Source: Lachnospiraceae bacterium A2 (GTDB taxonomy: Bacteria; Bacillota; Clostridia; Lachnospirales; Lachnospiraceae). Taken from it: 64,000 bases of DNA. A program made the translations under genes and the position numbers. Shown one piece after another: positions 1 through 8,082 of this stretch (positions within the stretch are counted from its first letter, which is position 1; each line of letters begins with the position of its first letter). The stretch is from positions 2,792,233 through 2,856,232 of the forward strand of contig KE159636.1 in assembly GCA_000403315.2 (NCBI GenBank), written 5' to 3'. The notes under the pieces are model-generated. The model saw nothing but the letters and a program-made list of their open reading frames with translations, did not search any database and had not been told where the DNA came from.

Positions 1-248
1 TCTATTATACACAGTCCCCCGCTAAATTACAATCATTCCACACTTTGCTTTTATGGTTTTATTCTTTCAAAATAACCAGCTTATTGGGGAAACACCCTGC
101 ACGCACACTGCACCCCGCTTCATATCCATCCCTACCTATTAAAGTGCATTCCATCAGGCAACACACCCCATAAAAGCACACATTCCCATGAGGTTAAATA
201 CAATTCTTATTCCCTTTCTTCTGCCTGAACCTCTGTTCCTTTTCGCCC

Positions 249-728
249 TCACTTATGGTATGGCTGCTTCGCCATAATTCGGAAACTCCGATAAACCTGT
301 TCCAGCAAAATCACCCGCATTAACTGATGTGGAAATGTCATTTTTGAAAAACTCAGCGCATAATCCGCCCGTTTCAGCACAGATTCCGCCAGCCCCAAAG
401 ACCCGCCAACCACAAACATTACATGGCTGACACCGGAAACCCCAAGGCTTTCTATCTTTTCGGAAAGTTCCACAGAATCCAGCATCTTCCCCTCTATAGC
501 CAAAGCGCAGACCCATGCGTCCTCCCGGATATGTTTTAACAGCCGCTGCCCTTCTTTTTCTTTTATCTGTGCTTCCTCGGCGCTGCTGGCATGGTCCGGG
601 GTTTTTTCGTCAGCCACCTCAATAAATTCCAGCTTACAGTACCGGCTTAGGCGCTTTTCAAATTCCCCAATAGCTTGGCGGTAAAACTTTTCCTTTATTT
701 TTCCCACTGCTAAAATTGTAACCTTCAT
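249..728 (-). CDS. rlmH: 23S rRNA pseudouridine-1915 N3-methyltransferase
   Basis: SPOUT-family methyltransferase that uses SAM to methylate pseudouridine 1915 in helix 69 of 23S rRNA in the assembled 70S ribosome. The product is 159 aa, the usual family length. It starts MKVTILAVGKIKEKFYRQ and carries the SPOUT knot elements FVVGGSLG and, near the C terminus, SFSKMTFPHQLMR with LLEQVYRSFRI. An upstream in-frame ATG would add ten residues, but the chosen ATG has an AGGGAGGA ribosome site at the right distance and matches the family N terminus. It is transcribed away from xpt. Family assignment is from motif recognition. Confidence 0.95.
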   Translation of the reverse strand: MKVTILAVGKIKEKFYRQAIGEFEKRLSRYCKLEFIEVADEKTPDHASSAEEAQIKEKEGQRLLKHIREDAWVCALAIEGKMLDSVELSEKIESLGVSGVSHVMFVVGGSLGLAESVLKRADYALSFSKMTFPHQLMRVILLEQVYRSFRIMAKQPYHK

Positions 729-782
729 ACTTTCCTCCCTAAAGTCGTTCTGATACATGTTGTAATATGCTCACATTTCATT

Positions 783-812
783 TATAATAACAGTAAAAAA
801 GACGATATTCAA
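783..812. promoter_or_regulatory. Overlapping divergent promoters of rlmH and xpt
   Basis: On the plus strand TTGTAA (760-765) is 17 nt before TATAAT (783-788), which fits xpt. On the minus strand TTGAAT (807-812) is 17 nt before TATTAT (784-789), which fits rlmH. The two -10 boxes are the same base pairs read on opposite strands. No purine riboswitch core was seen in the short xpt leader. Confidence 0.6.
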
Positions 813-843
813 CAAAATCCATATACTCAGAGGTGAACCGATT

Positions 844-1416
844 ATGAAATTATTAGAAGAAAAAATCAGGCAGGACGGCAATGCCGTAAACGAGTACATT
901 TTAAAAGTGGACAGCTTTATCAACCATCAGGTAGACCCGGCGCTGATGCAGGAAATGGGAAAAGAAATTGCAAGGCACTTCGAAGGCAGGGGCATTACGA
1001 AAGTTGCCACCATTGAAAGCTCCGGCATTTCCCCGGCATTGATGACGTCCCTTGCTCTGGGCGTGCCCATGGTAATCCTGAAAAAGCAGCCCTCCAAAAT
1101 CCTAAACCAAGACCTGTACCAAACTGTTGTTACTTCTTTTACGAAAGAAACCAATTATGAACTGACACTTTCCAAAAAATATATCACCGCAGAGGACCAT
1201 GTGCTTCTGGTGGATGATTTCCTTGCAAATGGGGAAGCCGCAACTGCCGCCATCCGCCTGATCCGCATGTCCCATGCCACCATTGCAGGGCTTGGGGTAC
1301 TGATTGAAAAATCCTTCCAGCCCGGGCGGGAAAAACTGGCGTCCCAGGGAATTGAAATCTATGCCCTTGCCCGCATTGCAAAAATGGCTGAAAACTATCT
1401 GGAATTCCAAGAGTAA
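844..1416 (+). CDS. xpt: Xanthine phosphoribosyltransferase
   Basis: Type I phosphoribosyltransferase that salvages xanthine to XMP using PRPP in the cytoplasm. The 190-aa length and N terminus (MKLLEEKIRQDGNAVNEYILKVD in shortened form) are typical of Xpt. The PRPP-binding loop is LLVDDFLANGEA at about residues 120-131, and an ATIESSGISPA segment matches the family flexible-loop region. The start ATG follows AGAGGTGA. It is a single-gene unit, divergent from rlmH. In many Firmicutes xpt lies behind a guanine riboswitch; none is visible in the 84-bp upstream gap here, so transcription is probably controlled otherwise. Confidence 0.95.
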   Translation: MKLLEEKIRQDGNAVNEYILKVDSFINHQVDPALMQEMGKEIARHFEGRGITKVATIESSGISPALMTSLALGVPMVILKKQPSKILNQDLYQTVVTSFTKETNYELTLSKKYITAEDHVLLVDDFLANGEAATAAIRLIRMSHATIAGLGVLIEKSFQPGREKLASQGIEIYALARIAKMAENYLEFQE

Positions 1417-1829
1417 AAAAGAATGCGCACAGCGCATTCTCCGCGCGCGAGCGGATTGCACAGCAATAAATTTCCTCTCCGCGAGCTGCGCATAATTGTT
1501 TTTCTCTTATAGGAAATCCATACACTTTAGCACTTCACAGTAACACGGTATTTCCTATAAGAGAACAAAGTGGGCACGCCCACTTCAGCTCCCCTACCCC
1601 CACTCATGAGGGGCTTGGCGTCTACACTCCGTTTCGGTCCGTTCTGAACAAGCGCCACTGGCGCTTAGAACCTTTGCTGCGCCGAGTGCAGCCACGCAGT
1701 GACATCTTCTATTCGCACGAGTACCCTCGCTTCGCTGGGGCAGACCCTGTGCATATTATTTTTATCTTATAGGAAAGTCATGGACTTTAACACTTTACAG
1801 TAACACAGTCTTTCCTATAAGATAAAAAA
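1417..1829. repeat. Structured intergenic repeat, copy 1, with flanking hairpins
   Basis: This 470-bp gap has no credible gene. It holds a roughly 200-bp unit (1563-1760) repeated at 15539-15740. Two long hairpins flank it: 1504-1516 pairs perfectly with 1551-1563 (13 bp) and 1761-1777 with 1810-1826 (17 bp). Each hairpin follows a GCATA motif and an AT-rich tract. Inside, 1641-1645 plus 1650-1656 pairs with 1660-1671, and GTGGGC pairs with GCCCAC at 1570-1583. A short hairpin with a GAATGCGC stem (1421-1439) directly follows xpt. The stem changes seen between the copies suggest RNA or single-strand structure; function is unknown. Confidence 0.7.
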
Positions 1830-1883
1830 CTGCCGCAGGAAGGAACACCGGCATCCAATTGCCTTCATCCCTGCCTGCGGCAG
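1830..1883. terminator. Bidirectional terminator-like hairpin
   Basis: CTGCCGCAGG (1830-1839) pairs with CCTGCGGCAG (1874-1883). An A-rich tract lies to the left and a T-rich tract to the right, so it can end both the plus-strand xpt side and the minus-strand SCP2 gene that stops at 1887. Confidence 0.6.
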
Positions 1884-1886
1884 CCT

Positions 1887-2219
1887 TTATTTTTTCTTCC
1901 CGCCAATCATGCTTTTCAGTTTCAGGGCCTTGTCAATATTCCCTTCCACTTTCAGCTTATGCAAAGTCACTGCCAGCACCGGGTCAAGCTTGCCATTGGC
2001 AATTTTCATCAGGTTTTCTGCAGTACAGGTAAACATAGCGTCCCTGTCATGGTAGTCATAAGGCTCCACATACAGCTTGCCTTCCTTCACCTCTACATAA
2101 AAAACGCCTGCCGCTTCCCCCGTGATGTTAAACTGGTAAGCCAGATGGTCCGTAATGCTGCTCACATCGGCATCTGCAAATGTTTCCTTTACTTTTGCAA
2201 AAAATTCTTCGTATGTCAT
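1887..2219 (-). CDS. SCP2 sterol-binding-fold protein
   Basis: A 110-aa protein with the SCP2 fold pattern: an N-terminal helix (MTYEEFFAKVKETFADAD), a beta segment AYQFNITGEAAGVFYVEVKEG, then DAMFTCTAENLMKIANGKLDPVLAVTLHKLKVEG, which is the typical SCP2 lipid-pocket motif ending in a helix with KALKLKSMIG. Bacterial single-domain SCP2 proteins are thought to bind hydrophobic ligands, but their ligand is generally unknown. The start chosen has GGAGG 7-8 nt upstream; a longer in-frame start lacks this. It sits downstream of polC, separated by an AT-rich gap with an imperfect inverted repeat, and ends at a bidirectional hairpin. Confidence 0.8.
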   Translation of the reverse strand: MTYEEFFAKVKETFADADVSSITDHLAYQFNITGEAAGVFYVEVKEGKLYVEPYDYHDRDAMFTCTAENLMKIANGKLDPVLAVTLHKLKVEGNIDKALKLKSMIGGKKK

Positions 2220-2287
2220 AATTCCCAGCCTCCTTTTCCATAAAATTTTCCAACCTGGCAATTGCCCGTATTGGACTATTAGCTTAT

Positions 2288-2320
2288 TAAGGTTAAGGTG
2301 CTTTTAACACCCTAACCTTA
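2288..2320 (-). terminator. Weak hairpin after polC
   Basis: TAAGGTTA (2288-2295) pairs with TAACCTTA (2313-2320), and the stem extends with one mismatch toward the loop. It lies between the polC stop and the SCP2 gene. There is only a poor T-tract, so it could be a weak terminator or a protein-binding palindrome. Confidence 0.3.
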
Positions 2321-2378
2321 TTAATAAAATACCACTTTTTGCCCCTTAGGTCAACATGTACAGCGATCCGGCAAGCCA

Positions 2379-5300
2379 TCAGAAATCAAAGAGGGAAAGC
2401 TGGTTTGATTCTGGCAGGTTCCCAAGGATTCCCAAGTCCCCCATTAAGTCAATGACGGATTTCGACACCTTGGTGCGCTGGCGGAAATCATCTTTGGACA
2501 GGAACTTCCCATCTTTTGCGGCTTCCACCACGGCCTCCGCCGCCCGGTCGCCCAGCCCTTCAATGCTGTCCAAAGCAGGCATCAGCTTCCCGTCCACAAT
2601 CTGGAACAAATGCGCCTGGGCAGAAAACAGGTCGATAGGCACAAACTCAAAGCCCCTTGCATACATTTCCTGCACAATCTTCATATCCTTTACCGTATCC
2701 TGCTCCTTCTTCGTCAGGGTATCTTTCCTGCGGTCATAATCTGCCAGGAAATATTCCAGCTTTTCCTTCCCCTGGCACATCAGCTCATAGCTAAAGGAAG
2801 TGGCGCGGATACTGAAAAAAGCCGCATAATAGGCCAACGGGTAAAAAATCTTGCAGTAGGCAATCCGCCACGCCATCATAACGTAAGCCGCCGCATGGGC
2901 TTTTGGGAACATGTATTTTATTTTTTTACAGGACCAGATATACCAATCCGGCACGTTATGGCTTGCCATGGCTTCTTCCCACTCCGGTTTCAGCCCCTTG
3001 CCCTTGCGGACGCTTTCCATAATGGTAAAGCTCAGTTCGCTTTCCATCCCCATGGTAATCAGGTACGTCATAATATCGTCACGGGTACAGATTGCCGTGG
3101 AAATGGTTGCCTTTTTCTCCTGAATCAGCGTCTGGGCATTCCCCAGCCACACATCCGTCCCATGGGACAGGCCAGAAATCCGCACCAAGTCCGAAAAAGA
3201 CTGGGGATTCGTGTCAATCAGCATCTGGATAACAAATTCCGTCCCGAACTCTGGGATGCCAAGGGATCCCAGCTTGCAGCCCCCGATATCCTCCGGCAGA
3301 ATCCCAAGGGCTTCCGTACTCTGGAACAGGGACATGACATGTTTGTCATCCAAAGGGATGTTCCGGGCGTCTATGCCTGTCAGGTCCTCCAGCATACGTA
3401 TCATGGTCGGATCGTCGTGCCCAAGGATATCCAGCTTTAACAAATTGTGGTCAATGGAATGGTAATCAAAATGGGTGGTTACAATATCCGTGGACATATC
3501 GTTAGCCGGATGCTGGATGGGGGTAAAGGAATGGATTTCTTCCCCCAAAGGCAGCACAATAATCCCGCCGGGATGCTGCCCCGTGGTGCGCCGGATGCCC
3601 ACGCACCCCTGCACAATCCGGTCAATCTCGCAGCTGCGCTTGCGCACCCCCCGCTCCTCATAATAATTCCTGATATAGCCAAATGCCGTCTTATCTGCCA
3701 GCGTTCCGATAGTTCCGGCCCGGTACGTCTGCCCATAACCGAAAATCACTTCGCAGTAGGCATGGGCCTTGCTCTGGTATTCCCCGGAGAAATTCAGGTC
3801 GATATCCGGCTCCTTATTCCCCTTAAAGCCCAGGAATGTTTCAAAAGGAATGTCAAACCCTTCTTTCATCAGGGGTTCCCCGCATTCCGGGCAGTTTTTG
3901 TCCGGCATGTCGCACCCGGCGCGCCCGGCGTCTGCATAGGATTTGACTTCCTCCGACTCAAAATCGCAGTAATGGCATTTCCTGCAGTAATAATGTGGCG
4001 CCAAAGGGTTAACTTCGGTGATCCCCGCCATCGTAGCCACAAAGGAAGAACCTACAGACCCGCGGGAGCCTACCAAATACCCATCCTCATTGGATTTCCA
4101 CACCAGCTTCTGGGCAATAATATACATCACCGCATACCCGTTGGAAATAATGGAATTCAGCTCCCGTTCCAACCGTTCATGGACAATGGCAGGCAGTTTC
4201 TCCCCATAGATTTCATGGGCTTTGTTGTAGCAGATATCCCGCAGCATCTGGTCGGAATTTTCAATTACCGGCGGGCATTTGTCCGGGCGGACCGGGGAAA
4301 TTTTCTCGCACATGTCGGCAATCCGGTTGGGGTTGGTAATGACAATTTCCTCCGCCTTCCCGCTGCCAAGGTAGTCAAATTCCGCCAGCATTTCCTCGGT
4401 GGTGCGCAAAAACAGGGGGGCTTGGTTGTCCGCATCCTTAAATCCCTTCCCCGCCATAATAATCCGGCGGTACACCTCGTCCTCCGGGTCCAGGAAATGC
4501 ACGTCGCAGGTGGCTACTACCATCTTCTGGAATTCTTCCCCCAGCTTCACAATTTTCCGGTTAATATCCTTTAATTCCTCCAGGGAAGCCATTGCCGGGT
4601 CCTCGCCCCGCAGCATGAATTCATTGTTCCCAAGGGGCTGGATTTCCAGATAGTCGTAGAAATTCACAAGCCTTGCTATTTCCTCGTCTGACTGCCCCCG
4701 CAGTATGGCCTGGTAGAGTTCCCCGGCTTCACAGGCAGAGCCAATGAGAATCCCTTCCCGGTACTTTAAAAACTCGCTTTTCGGGATCCTTGGCTGCCGG
4801 TGGAAATACGTCAGGTGGGACATGGACACCAGCCGGTAAAGGTTAATCCTGCCAGTATCATTTGTGGCAAGGAGAATTGCATGGTGGCTGGGCAGCTTCC
4901 TGACATTTTCCACGGAAGTATTTCCCATTTCATTCACCTGGTTTAAGTCAGAAATCCCCCGTTCCTTTAACATTTCAATAAATTTCACAAAAATTTCTGC
5001 GGTGCAGGCGGCGTCATCTACGGCACGGTGGTGGTTTTCCAAGGAAATTTTCAGTGTCTTTGCCACTGTGTCCAGCTTAAACCGGTTTAGCTGGGGGAGC
5101 AGGACACGCGCCAATGCCACCGTGTCTACCACCGTATACTCACAGGGAAGCCCCTGCCGTTCACAGTTTTTGCTGATAAAGCTCATGTCAAACCCAGCAT
5201 TATGGGCTACCATTACGGAGCCTTCGCAGAATTTCAGGAATTCCGGTAAAACTTCCTCCACGGCAGGTGCGCCTAACACCATATCGTCCCGGATGCCTGT

Positions 5301-6995
5301 CAGTTCTTCAATTTTAAACGGGATAGGCACCTGCGGGTTTACAAAGGCAGAAAATCGGTCCGTAACCTTCCCTTCCTCCACCTTCACCGCGCCAATTTCT
5401 ATGATGCGGTTATTGATAGGGGAAAAGCCTGTCGTTTCCAAGTCAAATACCACAAACGTGCCGTCCAGCCCCTGCCCCTTTGGGTTTTCCACCATCTGCT
5501 TCAAATCGTCCACCAGATAAGCTTCCATCCCATAGATGACCTTAAAATCATCCTCTGGGGAAACGGCATGGTTTGCGTCCGGGAAGGACTGGACATCCCC
5601 ATGGTCCGTAATGGCAATGGCCTTATGCCCCCATTTGATAGCCCGCTTAATAATGTCCTTTACCTCGGAAACCCCATCCATATCGCTCATTTTCGTATGG
5701 CAGTGCAGCTCAATCCGTTTCTTTGGGCTGTTGTCCATGCGGGAAGTTGTAAAATCCGGTATTTTTTTAATCCCAGCCACCGAGCCGATGGTAAGTTCCC
5801 CGTCAAACCGGTCGATGGTAGTAATCCCTTTTATTTTCAGGAAACTTCCTTTTTTCACGCCTGCAGTAATCTCAGGGACGTCCTCATTTTTGGCAAACAT
5901 TTTTACCATAATGGTGTCGGTAAAATCTGTAACGGAAAATAAGAGAATGGTTTTCTCATTGCGGATTTCCCTTGTATCCACGCTTAAGACTTTCCCACGG
6001 ACTGCCACTTCCCCGATTTCCCCGACAATCTGCTCAATGTCTATGTGTTCCTCGTCAAAATCCCGGCCAAAAATCACGTCCGGGTTGTCTGATTTCCGGA
6101 TGCCGCCGTAGGGGCCGCCTTTCCTGCCGCCATAGGAGCCGCCCTTCTTGGAAAACGTTTGGCCTGCGCCATTGGCTGGGCGGGCTGCCCCTCCGGAAGC
6201 ATTTTTGCCCCCTGCCTGCCCAGGACGGCTTTGGGACTCCCCTTGTCTGCCGTAGCTTTGCGGCTGTTTCCCATCCCCAGCCAGCGTCCTGGCGTTTTGG
6301 GCTGTTTCCAAATGCCCAGCTTGCAGGGCAGCATCCTGGGCTGTTTCCAAATGCCCTGCATGTTCCCACTCCTGCCCTGCCGCAGAATCCCCTTCCCCTG
6401 CATTTTGGGCAGCCATGGAAGCCTGGGAAATAATGTTATGTATTTCATTCTGCAGCTGGATATCGCTGTTTTCCTTATGCTTATTTGCTTTGGGTTCTCG
6501 GAATTCCACCTGTATGTCCACGTCAAGGCCGCACCGCTCACAGATGATTTTTTCCAGAATCTGCACCATTTCCTCTGATTTCTGCCTTGCTACCACGGAA
6601 TCCTCAAAGGTAATATGCATCCTGTCTTCTTCCGGAAAATCCATCTGGGCAAGCCGCAGCACGTTATATTCCAGCAGGCTGTAAGCCCGGAATTCATCCA
6701 TAATGCTGTCCTTATAGACGTCCAGCAGCTTCCTTGGGTTATACTGGCCGGAAAGCCGGAATTTCTCAATAATCTTGATGGAAATACCGTGGTTTGGGAA
6801 AAGCTGCTTTGCAATATCAGATTCCAAACGGTAAATGTTGGACTTATGGATCAGCCTGCTGCTCAAAAGGTAGACCCTGAGATGGTCCCGCCTGCGGTTG
6901 GAAGATACTTTCGTTACCTCTACCTCAGTCATCAGGTTCTGCATCCCAGACGGGACTTTCAAATCTGGAAACACGTCAAAAAACAGTTTATTCAT
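2379..6995 (-). CDS. polC: DNA polymerase III alpha subunit, PolC type
   Basis: Replicative DNA polymerase of low-GC Gram-positives, with its own 3'-5' proofreading exonuclease. The 1538-aa product shows the PolC order: N-terminal domain (1-190), a long Gly/Gln-rich linker (about 196-305), OB fold (about 320-410), PHP domain starting HCHT at 431, DnaQ-like exonuclease with DLETT at 518-522 interrupting the PHP domain, then the C-family polymerase with GSRGSVGSS, a Cys4 zinc site (CRKC...CPEC) and PDIDLNFSG. It is about 100 aa longer than usual because of the linker, which has a tandem AGHLETAQ repeat (213-235). The start overlaps the ispG operon end: only 2 nt separate them, and the GGGGTG ribosome site lies inside ispG. 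Confidence 0.97.
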   Translation of the reverse strand: MNKLFFDVFPDLKVPSGMQNLMTEVEVTKVSSNRRRDHLRVYLLSSRLIHKSNIYRLESDIAKQLFPNHGISIKIIEKFRLSGQYNPRKLLDVYKDSIMDEFRAYSLLEYNVLRLAQMDFPEEDRMHITFEDSVVARQKSEEMVQILEKIICERCGLDVDIQVEFREPKANKHKENSDIQLQNEIHNIISQASMAAQNAGEGDSAAGQEWEHAGHLETAQDAALQAGHLETAQNARTLAGDGKQPQSYGRQGESQSRPGQAGGKNASGGAARPANGAGQTFSKKGGSYGGRKGGPYGGIRKSDNPDVIFGRDFDEEHIDIEQIVGEIGEVAVRGKVLSVDTREIRNEKTILLFSVTDFTDTIMVKMFAKNEDVPEITAGVKKGSFLKIKGITTIDRFDGELTIGSVAGIKKIPDFTTSRMDNSPKKRIELHCHTKMSDMDGVSEVKDIIKRAIKWGHKAIAITDHGDVQSFPDANHAVSPEDDFKVIYGMEAYLVDDLKQMVENPKGQGLDGTFVVFDLETTGFSPINNRIIEIGAVKVEEGKVTDRFSAFVNPQVPIPFKIEELTGIRDDMVLGAPAVEEVLPEFLKFCEGSVMVAHNAGFDMSFISKNCERQGLPCEYTVVDTVALARVLLPQLNRFKLDTVAKTLKISLENHHRAVDDAACTAEIFVKFIEMLKERGISDLNQVNEMGNTSVENVRKLPSHHAILLATNDTGRINLYRLVSMSHLTYFHRQPRIPKSEFLKYREGILIGSACEAGELYQAILRGQSDEEIARLVNFYDYLEIQPLGNNEFMLRGEDPAMASLEELKDINRKIVKLGEEFQKMVVATCDVHFLDPEDEVYRRIIMAGKGFKDADNQAPLFLRTTEEMLAEFDYLGSGKAEEIVITNPNRIADMCEKISPVRPDKCPPVIENSDQMLRDICYNKAHEIYGEKLPAIVHERLERELNSIISNGYAVMYIIAQKLVWKSNEDGYLVGSRGSVGSSFVATMAGITEVNPLAPHYYCRKCHYCDFESEEVKSYADAGRAGCDMPDKNCPECGEPLMKEGFDIPFETFLGFKGNKEPDIDLNFSGEYQSKAHAYCEVIFGYGQTYRAGTIGTLADKTAFGYIRNYYEERGVRKRSCEIDRIVQGCVGIRRTTGQHPGGIIVLPLGEEIHSFTPIQHPANDMSTDIVTTHFDYHSIDHNLLKLDILGHDDPTMIRMLEDLTGIDARNIPLDDKHVMSLFQSTEALGILPEDIGGCKLGSLGIPEFGTEFVIQMLIDTNPQSFSDLVRISGLSHGTDVWLGNAQTLIQEKKATISTAICTRDDIMTYLITMGMESELSFTIMESVRKGKGLKPEWEEAMASHNVPDWYIWSCKKIKYMFPKAHAAAYVMMAWRIAYCKIFYPLAYYAAFFSIRATSFSYELMCQGKEKLEYFLADYDRRKDTLTKKEQDTVKDMKIVQEMYARGFEFVPIDLFSAQAHLFQIVDGKLMPALDSIEGLGDRAAEAVVEAAKDGKFLSKDDFRQRTKVSKSVIDLMGDLGILGNLPESNQLSLFDF

Positions 6996-6997
6996 CC

Positions 6998-8065
6998 TTA
7001 TTCACCCCAATGCAGCAATTCATGCCGGAGTGCGCTTAGAAGTTCTTCTTCCTTCACTTTCTTATAAATTTCCCCATGCTTGATCAGCAGGCCTTCCCCA
7101 ACTCCTCCGGCAATCCCGATATCAGCTTCTTTCGCTTCCCCCGGGCCGTTGACTACGCAGCCCATAACAGCCACTTTTATGTCCAAGTCAATATCGCTTA
7201 CCAGTTCTTCCACTTGGTTGGCTAAACCGATTAAGTCAATCTGGGTCCGCCCGCAGGTGGGGCAGGATACCACTTCTATGCCGCCTTTCCTCAGCCCAAG
7301 GGTCCGCAGGATCAGCTTGGCAGACTTGATTTCCTCCAATGGGTCCCCGGTCAGGGATACCCGGATGGTGTCCCCAATGCCCTGGCTTAAAATCATGGCC
7401 AGCCCCATGGCGGACTTGATATTCCCGCTGGTTATGGTGCCGGACTCTGTAATCCCTACATGCAGGGGATAATCCGACTGCCCGGAAATCAGGGTGTGGG
7501 CTTTTACGCACATCAGCACATCCGAAGATTTGATGCTGATGACTAAATTGTCGTAGCCCATGCCCTCGATTATATGGACTTTGTCCATAGCGCTCTCCAC
7601 CAGCCCTTCCGGGGTAACGCCATGGTACTTTTCCACCAGCTCTTTTTCCAGGGAACCGCTGTTGACTCCCACCCGGATTGGGATGCCCCGCTCTTTGGCT
7701 GCGTCCACCACCGCCTGGATGCGTTCCCTCGATCCAATATTCCCGGGATTGATGCGGATTTTGTCCGCCCCATGCTCCATAGCCGCAATGGCAAGGCGGT
7801 AATCAAAATGGATGTCCGCCACCAATGGAATGGTAATCCCCTTCTTAATGTCCGCCAATGCTTCTGCCGCTTCCATCGTAGGGACGGCGCACCGGATAAT
7901 CTCGCAGCCCGCCGCCGTAAGTTTCTGGATTTGGGCAATTGTCCCTTTCACATCCTCCGTCCTAGTGTTAGCCATAGACTGTATGAGAATGGGATTCTGC
8001 CCGCCAATTACCCGGTTCCCAATGCGCACTTCCCTTGTCTGTTTCCGAATCATTTTCTCTTCCAT
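6998..8065 (-). CDS. ispG: 4-hydroxy-3-methylbut-2-enyl diphosphate synthase (flavodoxin type)
   Basis: Iron-sulfur enzyme of the MEP pathway that reductively converts MEcPP to HMBPP. The 355-aa protein has the TIM-barrel N-terminal half (GNRVIGGQNPILIQSM, ADIHFDYRLA) and the C-terminal 4Fe-4S ligand cysteines C268 and C271 (SCPTCGRT) and C303 (MGCVVNGPGEA). It lies between rseP and polC in a minus-strand operon that also holds dxr, so two MEP steps are co-transcribed. The ATG follows an AGGGAAGGG site; a second in-frame ATG four codons later is also possible. Confidence 0.97.
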   Translation of the reverse strand: MEEKMIRKQTREVRIGNRVIGGQNPILIQSMANTRTEDVKGTIAQIQKLTAAGCEIIRCAVPTMEAAEALADIKKGITIPLVADIHFDYRLAIAAMEHGADKIRINPGNIGSRERIQAVVDAAKERGIPIRVGVNSGSLEKELVEKYHGVTPEGLVESAMDKVHIIEGMGYDNLVISIKSSDVLMCVKAHTLISGQSDYPLHVGITESGTITSGNIKSAMGLAMILSQGIGDTIRVSLTGDPLEEIKSAKLILRTLGLRKGGIEVVSCPTCGRTQIDLIGLANQVEELVSDIDLDIKVAVMGCVVNGPGEAKEADIGIAGGVGEGLLIKHGEIYKKVKEEELLSALRHELLHWGE

Positions 8066-8082
8066 GCGATTCCCTTCCCTCC

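Noticed and set aside
729-843. Purine riboswitch before xpt
   Set aside because: The leader is too short and the conserved loop sequences and three-way junction are not present.
1421-1439. GAATGCGC hairpin as the xpt terminator
   Set aside because: The A-tract is on the wrong side for plus-strand termination; the hairpin at 1830-1883 is a better candidate.
3447-4574. 375-codon plus-strand open frame inside polC
   Set aside because: Antisense to the polymerase catalytic region, with no family resemblance or start signal.
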